Positions 9,048-16,736 of a stretch of DNA of 46,921 nt are shown here, piece after piece (the first letter of the stretch is position 1; every line of letters starts with the position of its first letter). The position numbers were made by a program, and so were the translations under genes. The notes under the pieces were generated by a model. The model was not told where the DNA came from. It worked only from the letters and a program-made list of their open reading frames with translations, and searched no databases. Source of the stretch: Algicola sp. (GTDB lineage Bacteria > Pseudomonadota > Gammaproteobacteria > Enterobacterales > Alteromonadaceae); NCBI GenBank assembly GCA_013216025.1, contig JABSOG010000012.1, positions 1 to 46,921 of the forward strand, given 5' to 3'.

Positions 9048-10283
9048 TCATTGACCAAAAGCGTTTGTCGCGCGGGCCGACAGCTGTCCTATCAACGCGT
9101 TGGTCGCTTTGAATGCTACGCTGTTTTGATTATTTAGGTCAGCGGCATTGGTTGCTACAAATAGTGCGAGATTCTTTTCTGGATTTATCAACATTGTCGC
9201 CAGCCACATGGTGTTGCTGCCACTGTGTTGGAGGCTGTTGTTGACAACGCCCCAACCCAGCGCGTAATCGCCGATTGCCAAAGGGGTGTGCAGTTTTTCA
9301 AATTCTGCGGCACTGAGTAAACCGTCAACATCTAAGCCGCGTGCCCCTGCCAAGTGAGCGGCAAGATAGTTGCCCATGTCTGTTAATGTGACGTGAACTG
9401 TGCCCGCAGGACCCAAAATAGCTGGGTTGTCGGTGTTGCCAGACCTGATGGGTCGCCAGCTGTTGCCAGTCATTTGGTGTCCTACCGGTTGAGTCAGATT
9501 CTCTAGTGTGTCTGGTGCACCAAAACCGCTGTTGGTCATCAATAAGGCGCTGAATAGGTTGTTGCTGAGTAGCGTTTCCCAGCTGTTGCCCGTTAGGCGT
9601 TCCATCATGGCACCAGCAATCATATAACCGAGGTTGCTGTAGTTGAATTGGCCTTGGCTGACTGCCGGTGCCCGTACCAGAGACTCTTCAATCACCTGTT
9701 GGCGTTGGGTTGTGATGTCATCCGTACGATTGTAGTAAGCGTTGATGTTGTGAATGTTGGTTGTCAATCCTGAGGTATGCGAAAGCAATTCGTCGAACCG
9801 TACCGACTCATACTCTGTCCTCATTACCCCTTGTAATTCGGGGAAAACTTCTGCAATGGTGGTGTTCCACTGTAGGGTGCCTTGTTTAACCAACAGGGCG
9901 GCAAGAGTCGATGTCATTGATTTGGCTAAGGAACCCACATGCCATTTGTCGTCTGTGGTGACTGCAACGCCGCTGTTAATTGAACGTAACCCGCTGGCAC
10001 TCATTTCGATGATTTGGCCATCGTGTACCATCACCGCTGACAGTGCCGGTAAGCCGTTTTCTTTGCGAATGTATTCGACAATTTCGGTCAGTCGACCATC
10101 TCCTGCCTGACCTGTTACGGGGGCTGTGTTGTTGGCTGGCACGCTGCCATTGCCGCTATTATTGGTGGTGTCGGCGGTGCTCGAACTACTGCCACAACCA
10201 GTTAAGCCTGCCATCACACTGACGGTAACTAACATCATGGCAGTTTTTTTGATTGAGAATTTCGGCTGTTTAATTTGTTTCAT
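9048..10283 (-). CDS. Class C beta-lactamase-like serine hydrolase, lipoprotein
   Basis: A 411-residue protein. The N-terminus has a signal peptide with a lipobox (MAGLTGCGSSSS), followed by a low-complexity Ser/Thr/Asn linker to about residue 55, so it is probably membrane-anchored. The catalytic SxxK is SLAK in HVGSLAKSMTS, the YxN motif is YSN in FNYSNLGYMIAG, and the third motif is HSGSN. This is the beta-lactamase/D-Ala-D-Ala peptidase/esterase fold. Substrate not readable. It is transcribed towards the Uma2 gene and is not in an obvious operon. A second, unrelated-looking member lies at 42855. Confidence 0.87.
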   Translation of the reverse strand: MKQIKQPKFSIKKTAMMLVTVSVMAGLTGCGSSSSTADTTNNSGNGSVPANNTAPVTGQAGDGRLTEIVEYIRKENGLPALSAVMVHDGQIIEMSASGLRSINSGVAVTTDDKWHVGSLAKSMTSTLAALLVKQGTLQWNTTIAEVFPELQGVMRTEYESVRFDELLSHTSGLTTNIHNINAYYNRTDDITTQRQQVIEESLVRAPAVSQGQFNYSNLGYMIAGAMMERLTGNSWETLLSNNLFSALLMTNSGFGAPDTLENLTQPVGHQMTGNSWRPIRSGNTDNPAILGPAGTVHVTLTDMGNYLAAHLAGARGLDVDGLLSAAEFEKLHTPLAIGDYALGWGVVNNSLQHSGSNTMWLATMLINPEKNLALFVATNAADLNNQNSVAFKATNALIGQLSARATNAFGQ

Positions 10284-10601
10284 TTGCTTTGTCCTGTTTC
10301 AACTCGATGAAACCAGTGTAAACGAAGTCGGTGTCAGTTTCTTTTGTGAAAATGTTTAAAAGTGTCAAACGCCGTAAAAAAGTGAGGCGATTAGATGCGA
10401 GTTTCCCGGCATTGCCTTTAATCGCTGTTTTCACCAATATTTCGGCAAAACGAAAGGCGAATTGTTTAAATATTTAATGTGAAAACATTAAGGTATTGAT
10501 ATATATAGCTTATCATTTTGGCCCTATACTTGCTTGCAATAACCTCTAAATAAAATAACGATACAACACAGAAAAAGCACAGCAATTCAGTGGAGCACCA
10601 T
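10284..10601. other. Intergenic gap with no supported gene
   Basis: About 320 bases between two divergently transcribed genes, so it should hold both promoters. The part next to the repeat protein is AT-rich (around 10470-10560). I found no gene, strong hairpin or operator here. A GGAG ribosome site at 10592-10595 serves the gene starting at 10602. Confidence 0.4.
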
Positions 10602-11105
10602 ATGATTAAAAAAGTAGCAGTTTTATCGATTGGCCTCATTCTTCTTGTCGCGGGTGGGCAGGATGGTTTTGCCAGCTTCGACAGCGATTCTAACGTCAAA
10701 ATGCATCGGTTGGATGGGCAACTGAGTCATCGGCTTGAAGGATTTGAAGACCAGTTAAGAGAAAAACACCAACAACTTGACGAGCGGTTACGGGCAAAGT
10801 TTGAGCGACTTGATGGCCAATTTGGCGCGCAGTTTGAGCCGTTAGACCGCTCATTTGAAGCCTCTATTAGTTTGCTTGATACTGAGTTTGAAGTACAGAT
10901 TGACCAGCTTGACAGTCAGTTTGAAGCGAAGTTTGACCAGCTTGACAGTCAGTTTGCAGCGCAGTTTGACCAGCTTGACAGTCAGTTTGAAGCTCAGATT
11001 AACCAGCTTGATAGTCAGTTAGAAGCACAGATTAACCAGCTTGATAGTCAGTTAGAAGCACAGCTCAATCAGCTTGATAGTCAGTTAAGTGAGATGCTGG
11101 ATTAA
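10602..11105 (+). CDS. Exported acidic protein made of 11-residue (hendecad) repeats
   Basis: A 167-residue protein. I chose the ATG at 10602 because GGAG lies 6 bases upstream; a GTG at 10590 is in frame. A signal peptide (MIKKVAVLSIGLILLVAGG) precedes an almost pure repeat region. From about residue 54 to the end, units of 11 residues follow each other without spacers, consensus QLDSQFEAQIN, with hydrophobic residues at positions 2, 6 and 10. That 4-4-3 spacing is the hendecad pattern of a right-handed coiled coil or long amphipathic helix. No cysteine, catalytic motif or lipobox is evident. It is not a family I recognise; it could be a periplasmic coiled-coil spacer, a stress protein or a surface-binding helix. 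Confidence 0.78.
   Translation: MIKKVAVLSIGLILLVAGGQDGFASFDSDSNVKMHRLDGQLSHRLEGFEDQLREKHQQLDERLRAKFERLDGQFGAQFEPLDRSFEASISLLDTEFEVQIDQLDSQFEAKFDQLDSQFAAQFDQLDSQFEAQINQLDSQLEAQINQLDSQLEAQLNQLDSQLSEMLD
10905..11102 (+). repeat. Six in-frame 33-bp tandem repeats
   Basis: Units start at 10905, 10938, 10971, 11004, 11037 and 11070, each encoding one 11-residue unit beginning QLDSQ. Units 4 and 5 are almost identical at DNA level, including synonymous positions (CAGCTTGATAGTCAGTTAGA). Units 1-3 use CAGCTTGACAGTCAGTTTGA. This gradient suggests recent expansion by duplication near the 3' end, so copy number may vary between strains. Confidence 0.85.
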
Positions 11106-11166
11106 TTTATTGACCGAAACCGAATGCCGTTATAGGGCAATCGGTCTCGGTTATTAAATCTGCCGG

Positions 11167-11310
11167 TTAATACTCGGCAGCTTCACCGGCCACGGTCGGA
11201 CCTGCTTTTACGCCTGTTTTCAAACGGCTTTTCAGATTCAATGTGCGCTTGGCGTTGGTTTGGGCTTTTTTAGTTTGCACGGCATTGGTTTTTCGTTGTG
11301 TTGCTTTCAT
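11167..11310 (-). CDS. Small cationic peptide of 47 residues, unknown
   Basis: A short frame with a good ribosome site (AAAGGAAG, about 8 bases before the ATG at 11310). The peptide starts MKATQRKTNAVQTKKAQ, continues with Lys/Arg-rich sequence lacking acidic residues, and ends with LKTGVKAGPTVAGEAAEY. It has no signal peptide, membrane segment or cysteine. The basic front and the glycine/alanine tail resemble a leader-core layout, but no modifying enzyme lies next to it. It could be a small nucleic-acid-binding peptide, a RiPP-like precursor or a chance frame. A MITE-like palindrome starts 20 bases upstream of the start codon. Confidence 0.5.
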   Translation of the reverse strand: MKATQRKTNAVQTKKAQTNAKRTLNLKSRLKTGVKAGPTVAGEAAEY

Positions 11311-11330
11311 ATCAATAACTTCCTTTAGTA

Positions 11331-11490
11331 ATACCAAATCCATTAATTAACTGGTCATTTTGCTGGCTAAAATAAGCATTAGCTGCGTTATTAATCTTGT
11401 CATTAGAGTAACTAATGACGGCGATTAATGCCTTGCTACTGCTTATTTTATTTTCCCAAAACTAGACCAGTTAATTAATCTCATTGGTAT
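11331..11490. repeat. MITE-like 160-bp imperfect palindrome
   Basis: The left end starts ATACCAAATCCATTAATTAA and the right end finishes with its near complement (TTAATTAATCTCATTGGTAT). Pairing continues inwards: AACTGGTC with GACCAGTT, TAAAATAAGC with GCTTATTTTA, and CATTAG with CTAATG in the centre. The whole segment would fold into one long hairpin. It has no coding capacity. Dispersed palindromes with ATACCAA termini are known from marine gammaproteobacterial genomes, so this is probably a non-autonomous element. Confidence 0.75.
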
Positions 11491-11580
11491 AAATAGTTAA
11501 AAAAAACTCGCTTAAGAGACACCTACTATAGCGAATTAATGCGCTAAAAAAGTTAACAATTGAGCCTGGTCTTTGCTGAT

Positions 11581-12387
11581 TTAGGACACTTTTTCGCTTT
11601 TTCTGGTTTTACGCCAAATAAAACGCAGTAGATACATCAGGCAGAGCAGCACCAGTATCCAGGGGATCAAAAACGCCACTGCGGTGATGCTCTGTGATAT
11701 GCCTTTGGACAAATTGCCACCAAAACCGCTCATTGATTCGTTGATGGGTTGCCAAAATGGCAGGCTACCCTGACTGCTGAGGGTGATGTTGAGGATATCC
11801 GTTTGCACTCTTTTCAGTAATTGGGCTTTTTTACCCATGGCGTATTCAAGGTCTGTTTGTACTTTGGCTTCTTCTTGAGCCAATTTCACCAGAGCGTCAA
11901 TATCCTGTCCGCTTTTTTGCTTGAGTGCCCGTAAGCTTTTCTTATAGTCACTGAGTCTGTCGATGCTCTGTTGGGTATCGACAAATTGTTCGCCCAAATC
12001 GGTTACATCTGTAGATTGTGATGACATCTTGCCTGCATCGGTGGCGAGTTTGACTATATCGGCTACTCCGGCGGGTTGGATCCTGAGTTTTATTTGGCTG
12101 AGCTGTTGGCTGCCAGTGTCAATGCTGGCATTCAGCATGGTGCATTGGTGTGTTTGGTCTGCGTTACAGCCGTCTAGAATTGATTGGTGGGTCAGCTCAA
12201 TCTTGTCATGATGAACACTGACAAACACGGAGTGCTCGTAAGCCAGATAAGCACCTAGTCCAGATTGTTGCCTATCTGCCATCATATAAGCATGGTTTGT
12301 GCTGCTTTGGCTGCTCATTAGCGAACCTGTGCAGCCACACAAGGTCATAACCAATAGTACTAGACAAATGTTGAATGCGTTTTTCAT
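11581..12387 (-). CDS. DUF4349 domain lipoprotein
   Basis: A 268-residue protein with a lipoprotein signal (MTLCGCTGS region, Cys about 18-20). The middle fits DUF4349: a domain with TDVTDLGEQFVDTQQSIDRLSDYKKSLRALK, then a coiled coil LVKLAQEEAKVQTDLEYAMGKKAQLLKRVQTDILNITLS. A C-terminal membrane helix (AVAFLIPWILVLLCLMYLLRFIW) is followed by a basic tail. The family is probably a membrane-attached envelope protein; function unknown. It is downstream of, and on the same strand as, the NTF2-like gene, with about 130 bases between. Confidence 0.82.
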   Translation of the reverse strand: MKNAFNICLVLLVMTLCGCTGSLMSSQSSTNHAYMMADRQQSGLGAYLAYEHSVFVSVHHDKIELTHQSILDGCNADQTHQCTMLNASIDTGSQQLSQIKLRIQPAGVADIVKLATDAGKMSSQSTDVTDLGEQFVDTQQSIDRLSDYKKSLRALKQKSGQDIDALVKLAQEEAKVQTDLEYAMGKKAQLLKRVQTDILNITLSSQGSLPFWQPINESMSGFGGNLSKGISQSITAVAFLIPWILVLLCLMYLLRFIWRKTRKSEKVS

Positions 12388-12518
12388 GTTAAATGCCTGA
12401 TAGGGGTTTTGCTTAGCATATCAAAGCAAGGGTTGTTAGAGCAAAGCTGTTGAGGCTGCCAAATCAGCCGACTCATGTTTGATGTTTTTGAAATATAGTG
12501 TTTAGACAAACCCAAAGT

Positions 12519-13007
12519 CTACTCGCTGTATTTGCGAATAAGCGAGACCTTGCCATCTTCAATCTCAAGTACTTCGAGCGTGGTGCTGGTTCGCTCAATG
12601 ACCTGACCATTTTGCGGATGCACTGCTTTTATTGCGCTCTCATATTTGATTACCACCACGTTAAAATCATGGGTTACGTCTAACAATTTAGCGCTGTACT
12701 TGGTATGAGCGCCGAGGTAATAAGTCATGCCTTTGCGCATTTTCTTTTTGGCGTCGTCGGCGCGGGTATCGTCAGAGTCGTAGGGGTAATGCTGGTGGCC
12801 GACATTATCGGCAAGAAACGACAAGTAGTGTTCTAACGCTTTTTTGGTCGCCGTAGGGCTTTGCGTTGCGGTCCAGGCGGCAAAATAATCTTTGGCAAAT
12901 TGTTGTGGGTTAAACGATTGCTTAGACTCGGCTGCACTGGCTTGCATGGTGACAACTGTACTGACAATGCTGACAATCGCGATGATGCTTGAAATTAGCT
13001 TCCTCAT
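12519..13007 (-). CDS. Secreted NTF2-like / SnoaL-like protein
   Basis: A 162-residue protein with a signal peptide (about 1-26, ending ASAAE). The mature part fits the NTF2-like cone fold: FAKDYFAAWTATQSPTATKKALEHYLSFLADNVGHQHYPY, a central strand with THDFNVVVIKYESAI, and a final sheet with VIERTSTTLEVLEIEDGKVSLIRKY. Such domains bind or convert small hydrophobic molecules, but no catalytic residues can be assigned. Probably periplasmic. Confidence 0.75.
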   Translation of the reverse strand: MRKLISSIIAIVSIVSTVVTMQASAAESKQSFNPQQFAKDYFAAWTATQSPTATKKALEHYLSFLADNVGHQHYPYDSDDTRADDAKKKMRKGMTYYLGAHTKYSAKLLDVTHDFNVVVIKYESAIKAVHPQNGQVIERTSTTLEVLEIEDGKVSLIRKYSE

Positions 13008-13144
13008 AATAAATTCCTAGATGATTAATTTTGATTGCTTAGGCGAGTGATTATCCATTGTTTGGGTCTTAGTTCAATCCATTGCGATGGTTGTGGTAAA
13101 AGATGCGATGACTTGATTGTTCAATTTGGGTTTGGGGACTTGGG

Positions 13145-14029
13145 TTAAGTTTCAAACTCCCCCCGGAACCACTGTTCAAAAATCGCTATCTTTTTCCAGC
13201 CAAAGTGTTGGTCGGGGGCGACGATATACAGTGAATAAGGGCTGATAAACGAGTAGTCTAAAACATTGATCAATTGACCACGGCGCAGGTGGTCGGCGAT
13301 CAAAAATCGACTGACAATGGCGATACCACGACCGGCCAGTGTGGCATCGATGAGCGGCACTGAATCGTTGACTTTTATCAGTGATTTTAGTCCGCTTCTG
13401 TCTACGCCGAATCGTTCACAGCACTGGGCTAATGCGGCCTGTGTATCACTGCTCGTATCCTCTAGCAGAGGGTGTGAAAATATCTCTTTTACATTATTCG
13501 TTCCGGCCTTGATCAGCATCGGGCTGGCGACCAGCACCAAAGGGTTGTCAGCAATTTTTTTAGCGGTCAGTCCGGGATAGTCACCCTTGCCAAGTCTTAT
13601 GCCTATGTCTAGCTCTGCCTGACCAAATGAGACCAGTTGATTGCTGGGGGCAAATTGCACCATGGTTTTGGGGTACCGCGCCTGAAAATCACTGATTTTG
13701 GGGATTAAAAACAAAGAAGTAAACGAGTGCAGCGAGGTTATTCGCAATAGGTTGGGATTTGGGTCTGTCTTTAACGCCTCAACCCCACAGGTTATCTGAC
13801 TAAAAGCTCTTTCGATGTAAGGGAATAGGATTTGACCTTCTTCGGTGAGGCTGGTTTGTTTACTTTGCCGGTCGAACAATTGGCATTGCAGGTGTTCTTC
13901 GAGCTGCCTGATTTGCTGACTGACGGCGGCCTGAGTGACAAACAGTTGTTCAGCGGCAGCTTTAAAGCTTTGATGTTGCGCGGCGGCTAAGAACACACGT
14001 AACGCTTTTAGTGGGGGTAGATTTTTCAT
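13145..14029 (-). CDS. LysR-family transcriptional regulator, GcvA-like
   Basis: A 294-residue protein of standard LysR length. The winged helix-turn-helix is at residues 1-60 (LRVFLAAAQHQSFKAAAEQLFVTQAAVSQQIRQLEEHL). A linker helix and the two-lobed co-inducer domain follow (about 90-290). The sequence resembles the GcvA/AmpR-like branch. It is divergent from the small secreted protein gene at 14174, with a 144-base gap that includes AT-rich sequence, so that gene or itself is the likely target. Effector unknown. Confidence 0.9.
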   Translation of the reverse strand: MKNLPPLKALRVFLAAAQHQSFKAAAEQLFVTQAAVSQQIRQLEEHLQCQLFDRQSKQTSLTEEGQILFPYIERAFSQITCGVEALKTDPNPNLLRITSLHSFTSLFLIPKISDFQARYPKTMVQFAPSNQLVSFGQAELDIGIRLGKGDYPGLTAKKIADNPLVLVASPMLIKAGTNNVKEIFSHPLLEDTSSDTQAALAQCCERFGVDRSGLKSLIKVNDSVPLIDATLAGRGIAIVSRFLIADHLRRGQLINVLDYSFISPYSLYIVAPDQHFGWKKIAIFEQWFRGEFET

Positions 14030-14173
14030 GGGTTTTGTTAGGTCACTGTATGGTTTGACTTAAGTTTTTCTTAAGTATAGTTAACTTTATATCGTTTGTT
14101 GGCCAGTAAAACAAGGGGTATATTTAACTCGACTTCAAAAATTATTAACTCTAATAACCCATAGGATAGAAAA

Positions 14174-14509
14174 ATGAAATTGATTAAAAGTGTATTACTG
14201 ATGACCGTATTGTTTGGACAAGTGGCTAATGCTTCAATGACTACTACGACCGAGAAACTTTCTACCAACAAAGGCTACCCCTACAAAAACCTGATACATA
14301 AGGCCCAGCAGGTACGCATTCACTATGTTGAAGATGACAGCCAAAACGACAATTACGTTAATTGTCGGGTTGAGGTTAACTGGGCGGATAACGAACGCAA
14401 AACCAGTCAAATTCGGGTCACAAAAAGTGAATTCGAAGCCGAACCATTGGCCAGTTGTCTACCGCGTAAGTTGGCCAAACAGTATTTAGCGGATATTTAT
14501 GCCGATTAA
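14174..14509 (+). CDS. Small secreted protein of unknown function
   Basis: A 111-residue protein with a signal peptide (about 1-20, ending VANAS). The mature part is hydrophilic and has two cysteines (VNCRVEVNW and ASCLPRK), perhaps a disulfide. The segment NCRVEVNWADNERKTSQIRVTKSEFEAEPL looks like a small beta-sheet domain. A ribosome site (AGGATAG) precedes the ATG. I do not recognise the family. It is divergent from a LysR regulator, which may control it. Confidence 0.65.
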   Translation: MKLIKSVLLMTVLFGQVANASMTTTTEKLSTNKGYPYKNLIHKAQQVRIHYVEDDSQNDNYVNCRVEVNWADNERKTSQIRVTKSEFEAEPLASCLPRKLAKQYLADIYAD

Positions 14510-14544
14510 GATATTGGGCAATGGCAGAATGAGCGGGGCAGAGG

Positions 14545-14570
14545 TCGGGGGCAAGCCTTGACCCCCCCGA
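14545..14570. terminator. GC-rich hairpin between convergent genes
   Basis: TCGGGGG at 14545 pairs with CCCCCGA at 14564-14570, with a 12-base loop, followed on the plus strand by ATTTTAGATT. It lies between the plus-strand secreted protein gene and the minus-strand gene at 14594, so it probably terminates the plus-strand transcript. Confidence 0.6.
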
Positions 14571-14593
14571 ATTTTAGATTGGCGTCTTTAGCG

Positions 14594-14941
14594 TCACTTG
14601 ATGACCAGTGTTGTGGGTTTTGGCATTTCACCATTCCAAGGTGAAGGCTGACATTGGTTATACCACATTGAGACTTTCTTCTTGCTTGTAAATGCCGTTA
14701 AAGCCGTACTGAGCATATGAGCATAACTATTAGGAAAATCAGATTGCTTAAAATGGATAACATCATTAACGGTAGATGAGGTTCCTCCCTCACAGGTTGA
14801 GGCAGTAAAGTTACTTCCCTCCAAATACATATTAAACCCTGTTTCACTAACCTCTACTTTAAGAACATTGTGATCTTTGCTACTTACGGCAAAAGCTGAA
14901 TTAGATAACATTACCAACAAAACTAAAATTAATTTATGCAT
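14594..14941 (-). CDS. Small secreted two-cysteine protein, copy A
   Basis: A 115-residue protein with a signal peptide (MHKLILVLLVMLSNSAFA). The mature chain has a VLKVEVSETGFNMYLEG strand pair, Cys in TASTCEGG, and a second Cys near the C-terminus in YNQCQPSP. The layout matches the next protein at 15026: the same length, a V.VSETG / V.VVETG strand, a mid-chain Cys, a DVIHFKQSDF / VYVLPNMHF segment, a LTAFTSKKKVSMWY / FVALTTGMSVSVLY segment and a Cys near the end. The two are therefore tandem, highly diverged paralogs. Family and role unknown. Confidence 0.6.
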   Translation of the reverse strand: MHKLILVLLVMLSNSAFAVSSKDHNVLKVEVSETGFNMYLEGSNFTASTCEGGTSSTVNDVIHFKQSDFPNSYAHMLSTALTAFTSKKKVSMWYNQCQPSPWNGEMPKPTTLVIK

Positions 14942-15025
14942 TTTATTTCCTACAAAAAATCATTAAATTTAAGAGTCAAAGATGGGGAGACCACATTAGT
15001 GACTTGCCCCCCCTCCTGCAGCCTT

Positions 15026-15370
15026 TTATTTGGTTATAACAATATTTCTTCCGTAGCATTTGCTGGTGCTTTCATCGTATAAAACGCTTACACTCATCCC
15101 GGTTGTTAGTGCTACAAATGCAGTTGCCCGAATGGCGTTTACGCCTTCCTGGGTCATAAAGTGCATGTTGGGAAGTACATAGACAGAATTGGTGGTAGCA
15201 TCAGTGCACGCGGCATTCACTGTTGAGTCAAAATAAATGATGATGCCACCAGTTTCGACAACTTGTACTGAGGTTACTTTCTTGTCGCCTGTCCACTTTG
15301 CTGCTGCGGCACTTACATGACAGCTAGCAAGACAGCCAACCAAGGCCAATAATTTAATTACTTTTTTCAT
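15026..15370 (-). CDS. Small secreted two-cysteine protein, copy B
   Basis: A 114-residue protein with a signal peptide (about 1-22; the cysteine in the LASCHVSA region does not fit a good lipobox). The mature part starts KWTGDKKVTSVQVVETGGIIIYFDS and has Cys in NAACTDAT and in STSKCYGRN. It is a diverged paralog of the gene 84 bases downstream at 14594. The predicted all-beta chain with one disulfide suggests a small oligomerising secreted domain, but no function can be assigned. Confidence 0.62.
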   Translation of the reverse strand: MKKVIKLLALVGCLASCHVSAAAAKWTGDKKVTSVQVVETGGIIIYFDSTVNAACTDATTNSVYVLPNMHFMTQEGVNAIRATAFVALTTGMSVSVLYDESTSKCYGRNIVITK

Positions 15371-15429
15371 TACACTTTCCGTTTTTATTTACAAATCGAT
15401 GCACATGATAACAAAAAATTCATGTCTGG

Positions 15430-16614
15430 TCATTTATTGTTCTTTAGCTTCTGCTCAGACTGCTGTTTTAGAAGTTGGGCTTTGAGTTGTTCAAAATCAG
15501 CCAGACCGGGTGATTGCGCCTTTTTTAACAATTCGATGGCTTTGTCGACAGCCACCAATGCCTGTTCAAAATCTTTTTCTTGCTGATATAGGTACGACAA
15601 ACTGTAAAACCCCTCGACTGATTCTGGATAGGTTTGCACAGCCATTTTTAAAGCGGCTTCAGATTGTTTGATTTTTCCTGCGAAAAACAGATCTCTGCCT
15701 AATGCCATGAGAGTCGATTCGGCAGAAATATCAAAGCCGTACTTGGTAGAAGAGAGTGTTTTGTAATACTTAATGATGGCTGCTGCTCCCTTTTTTACGG
15801 TGTCAGAAGTCATGCTGAGTTTTAAATCTGAAAAGACCGCCTGCAAACCTTCATTGACAGATGCACCAACCACTGACATATGGGTTGCACCTTGTATTAC
15901 CTTTGATTGCCAGACCAATTTTTGCGCGGTGCTGTTTTTAAGCGCGGTGGTCAGTTGGTCAAACGATGGACGCAAATCAGGTTCTTCTCCCAAGGTGACA
16001 TAAATGTACTTTGGTAATTGAGTTTGCGACTTGATGAATTTGATTGATTTGGTTAAAACGCTGGTTGCAGGGTCTTGCGTAAGCAACCAAGGGCTCATGA
16101 GTATAAAGGCATCAAAAAGGTCGGGTTTAGTCGCCAGTACATTGAGTCCGAACATGCCGCCCATTGAGTGTCCGGTCAAAACTCGATAGGGGGCTGTTCT
16201 GTAATGTTTGTCTATATAGGGCAATAGCTCTTTTTCAAAAAATCCCATGAATTTTTCGGCCCCTTGAGGCTTGCCATTTTCGGCCAGAGTAGGGGATAAA
16301 TCACGGCCTCTATTTGTGTTGGGTACGCCAACAACAATAAGCTCGGGAATTAGCGAATTACTTAACCAATTGACTATGCCTGTGGTTTGATGAAAGTGTG
16401 AGTCGCCATCTAACAGATAAAGCACCGGATATGTTTTGTCTTTGTTTTGCGCGTAGCTGGTTGGTAGGCTAATTAATATTTTACGCTGCTCAGCCATTAC
16501 GCTGGAGGTGATTGTGTGTGTTTCTCCTATTGTTATGGCCTCACCAGCCAGTACCGGGGTTGTGCTTGCGCACAATATCATCAAACCTAAACTAAAAATC
16601 GCACTTTTAAACAT
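15430..16614 (-). CDS. Secreted alpha/beta-hydrolase esterase (Fes/IroE-like) with C-terminal TPR region
   Basis: A 394-residue protein with a signal peptide (about 1-23). The hydrolase domain fits the putative esterase family: RKILISLPTSYAQNKDKTYPVLYLLDGDSHF, LIPELIVVGVPNTNRGRDLSP, and the nucleophile elbow GHSMGG near residue 148. A likely catalytic His lies in GATHMSV. The C-terminal part (about 310-385) has TPR-like helices: SEAALKMAVQTYPESVEGFYSLSYLYQQEKDFEQALVAVDKAIELL. Related enzymes cleave siderophore esters or S-formylglutathione; here the substrate is unknown. No siderophore genes are nearby. Confidence 0.83.
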   Translation of the reverse strand: MFKSAIFSLGLMILCASTTPVLAGEAITIGETHTITSSVMAEQRKILISLPTSYAQNKDKTYPVLYLLDGDSHFHQTTGIVNWLSNSLIPELIVVGVPNTNRGRDLSPTLAENGKPQGAEKFMGFFEKELLPYIDKHYRTAPYRVLTGHSMGGMFGLNVLATKPDLFDAFILMSPWLLTQDPATSVLTKSIKFIKSQTQLPKYIYVTLGEEPDLRPSFDQLTTALKNSTAQKLVWQSKVIQGATHMSVVGASVNEGLQAVFSDLKLSMTSDTVKKGAAAIIKYYKTLSSTKYGFDISAESTLMALGRDLFFAGKIKQSEAALKMAVQTYPESVEGFYSLSYLYQQEKDFEQALVAVDKAIELLKKAQSPGLADFEQLKAQLLKQQSEQKLKNNK

Positions 16615-16736
16615 ACTCTTTTCCTCTGTTACAAATGACCCGTAGGCGATTGTTCAGAATAAGCTATGTTCATTCAGAGTCAACATCAACATTGAAACTG
16701 GTGGTTAATCCTTATTTTTGTAGTGCATCGCTTGGC

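Noticed and set aside
10905-11102. CRISPR-like regular repeats of 33 bases
   Set aside because: There are no unique spacers; the units are contiguous, in frame and encode an 11-residue protein repeat.
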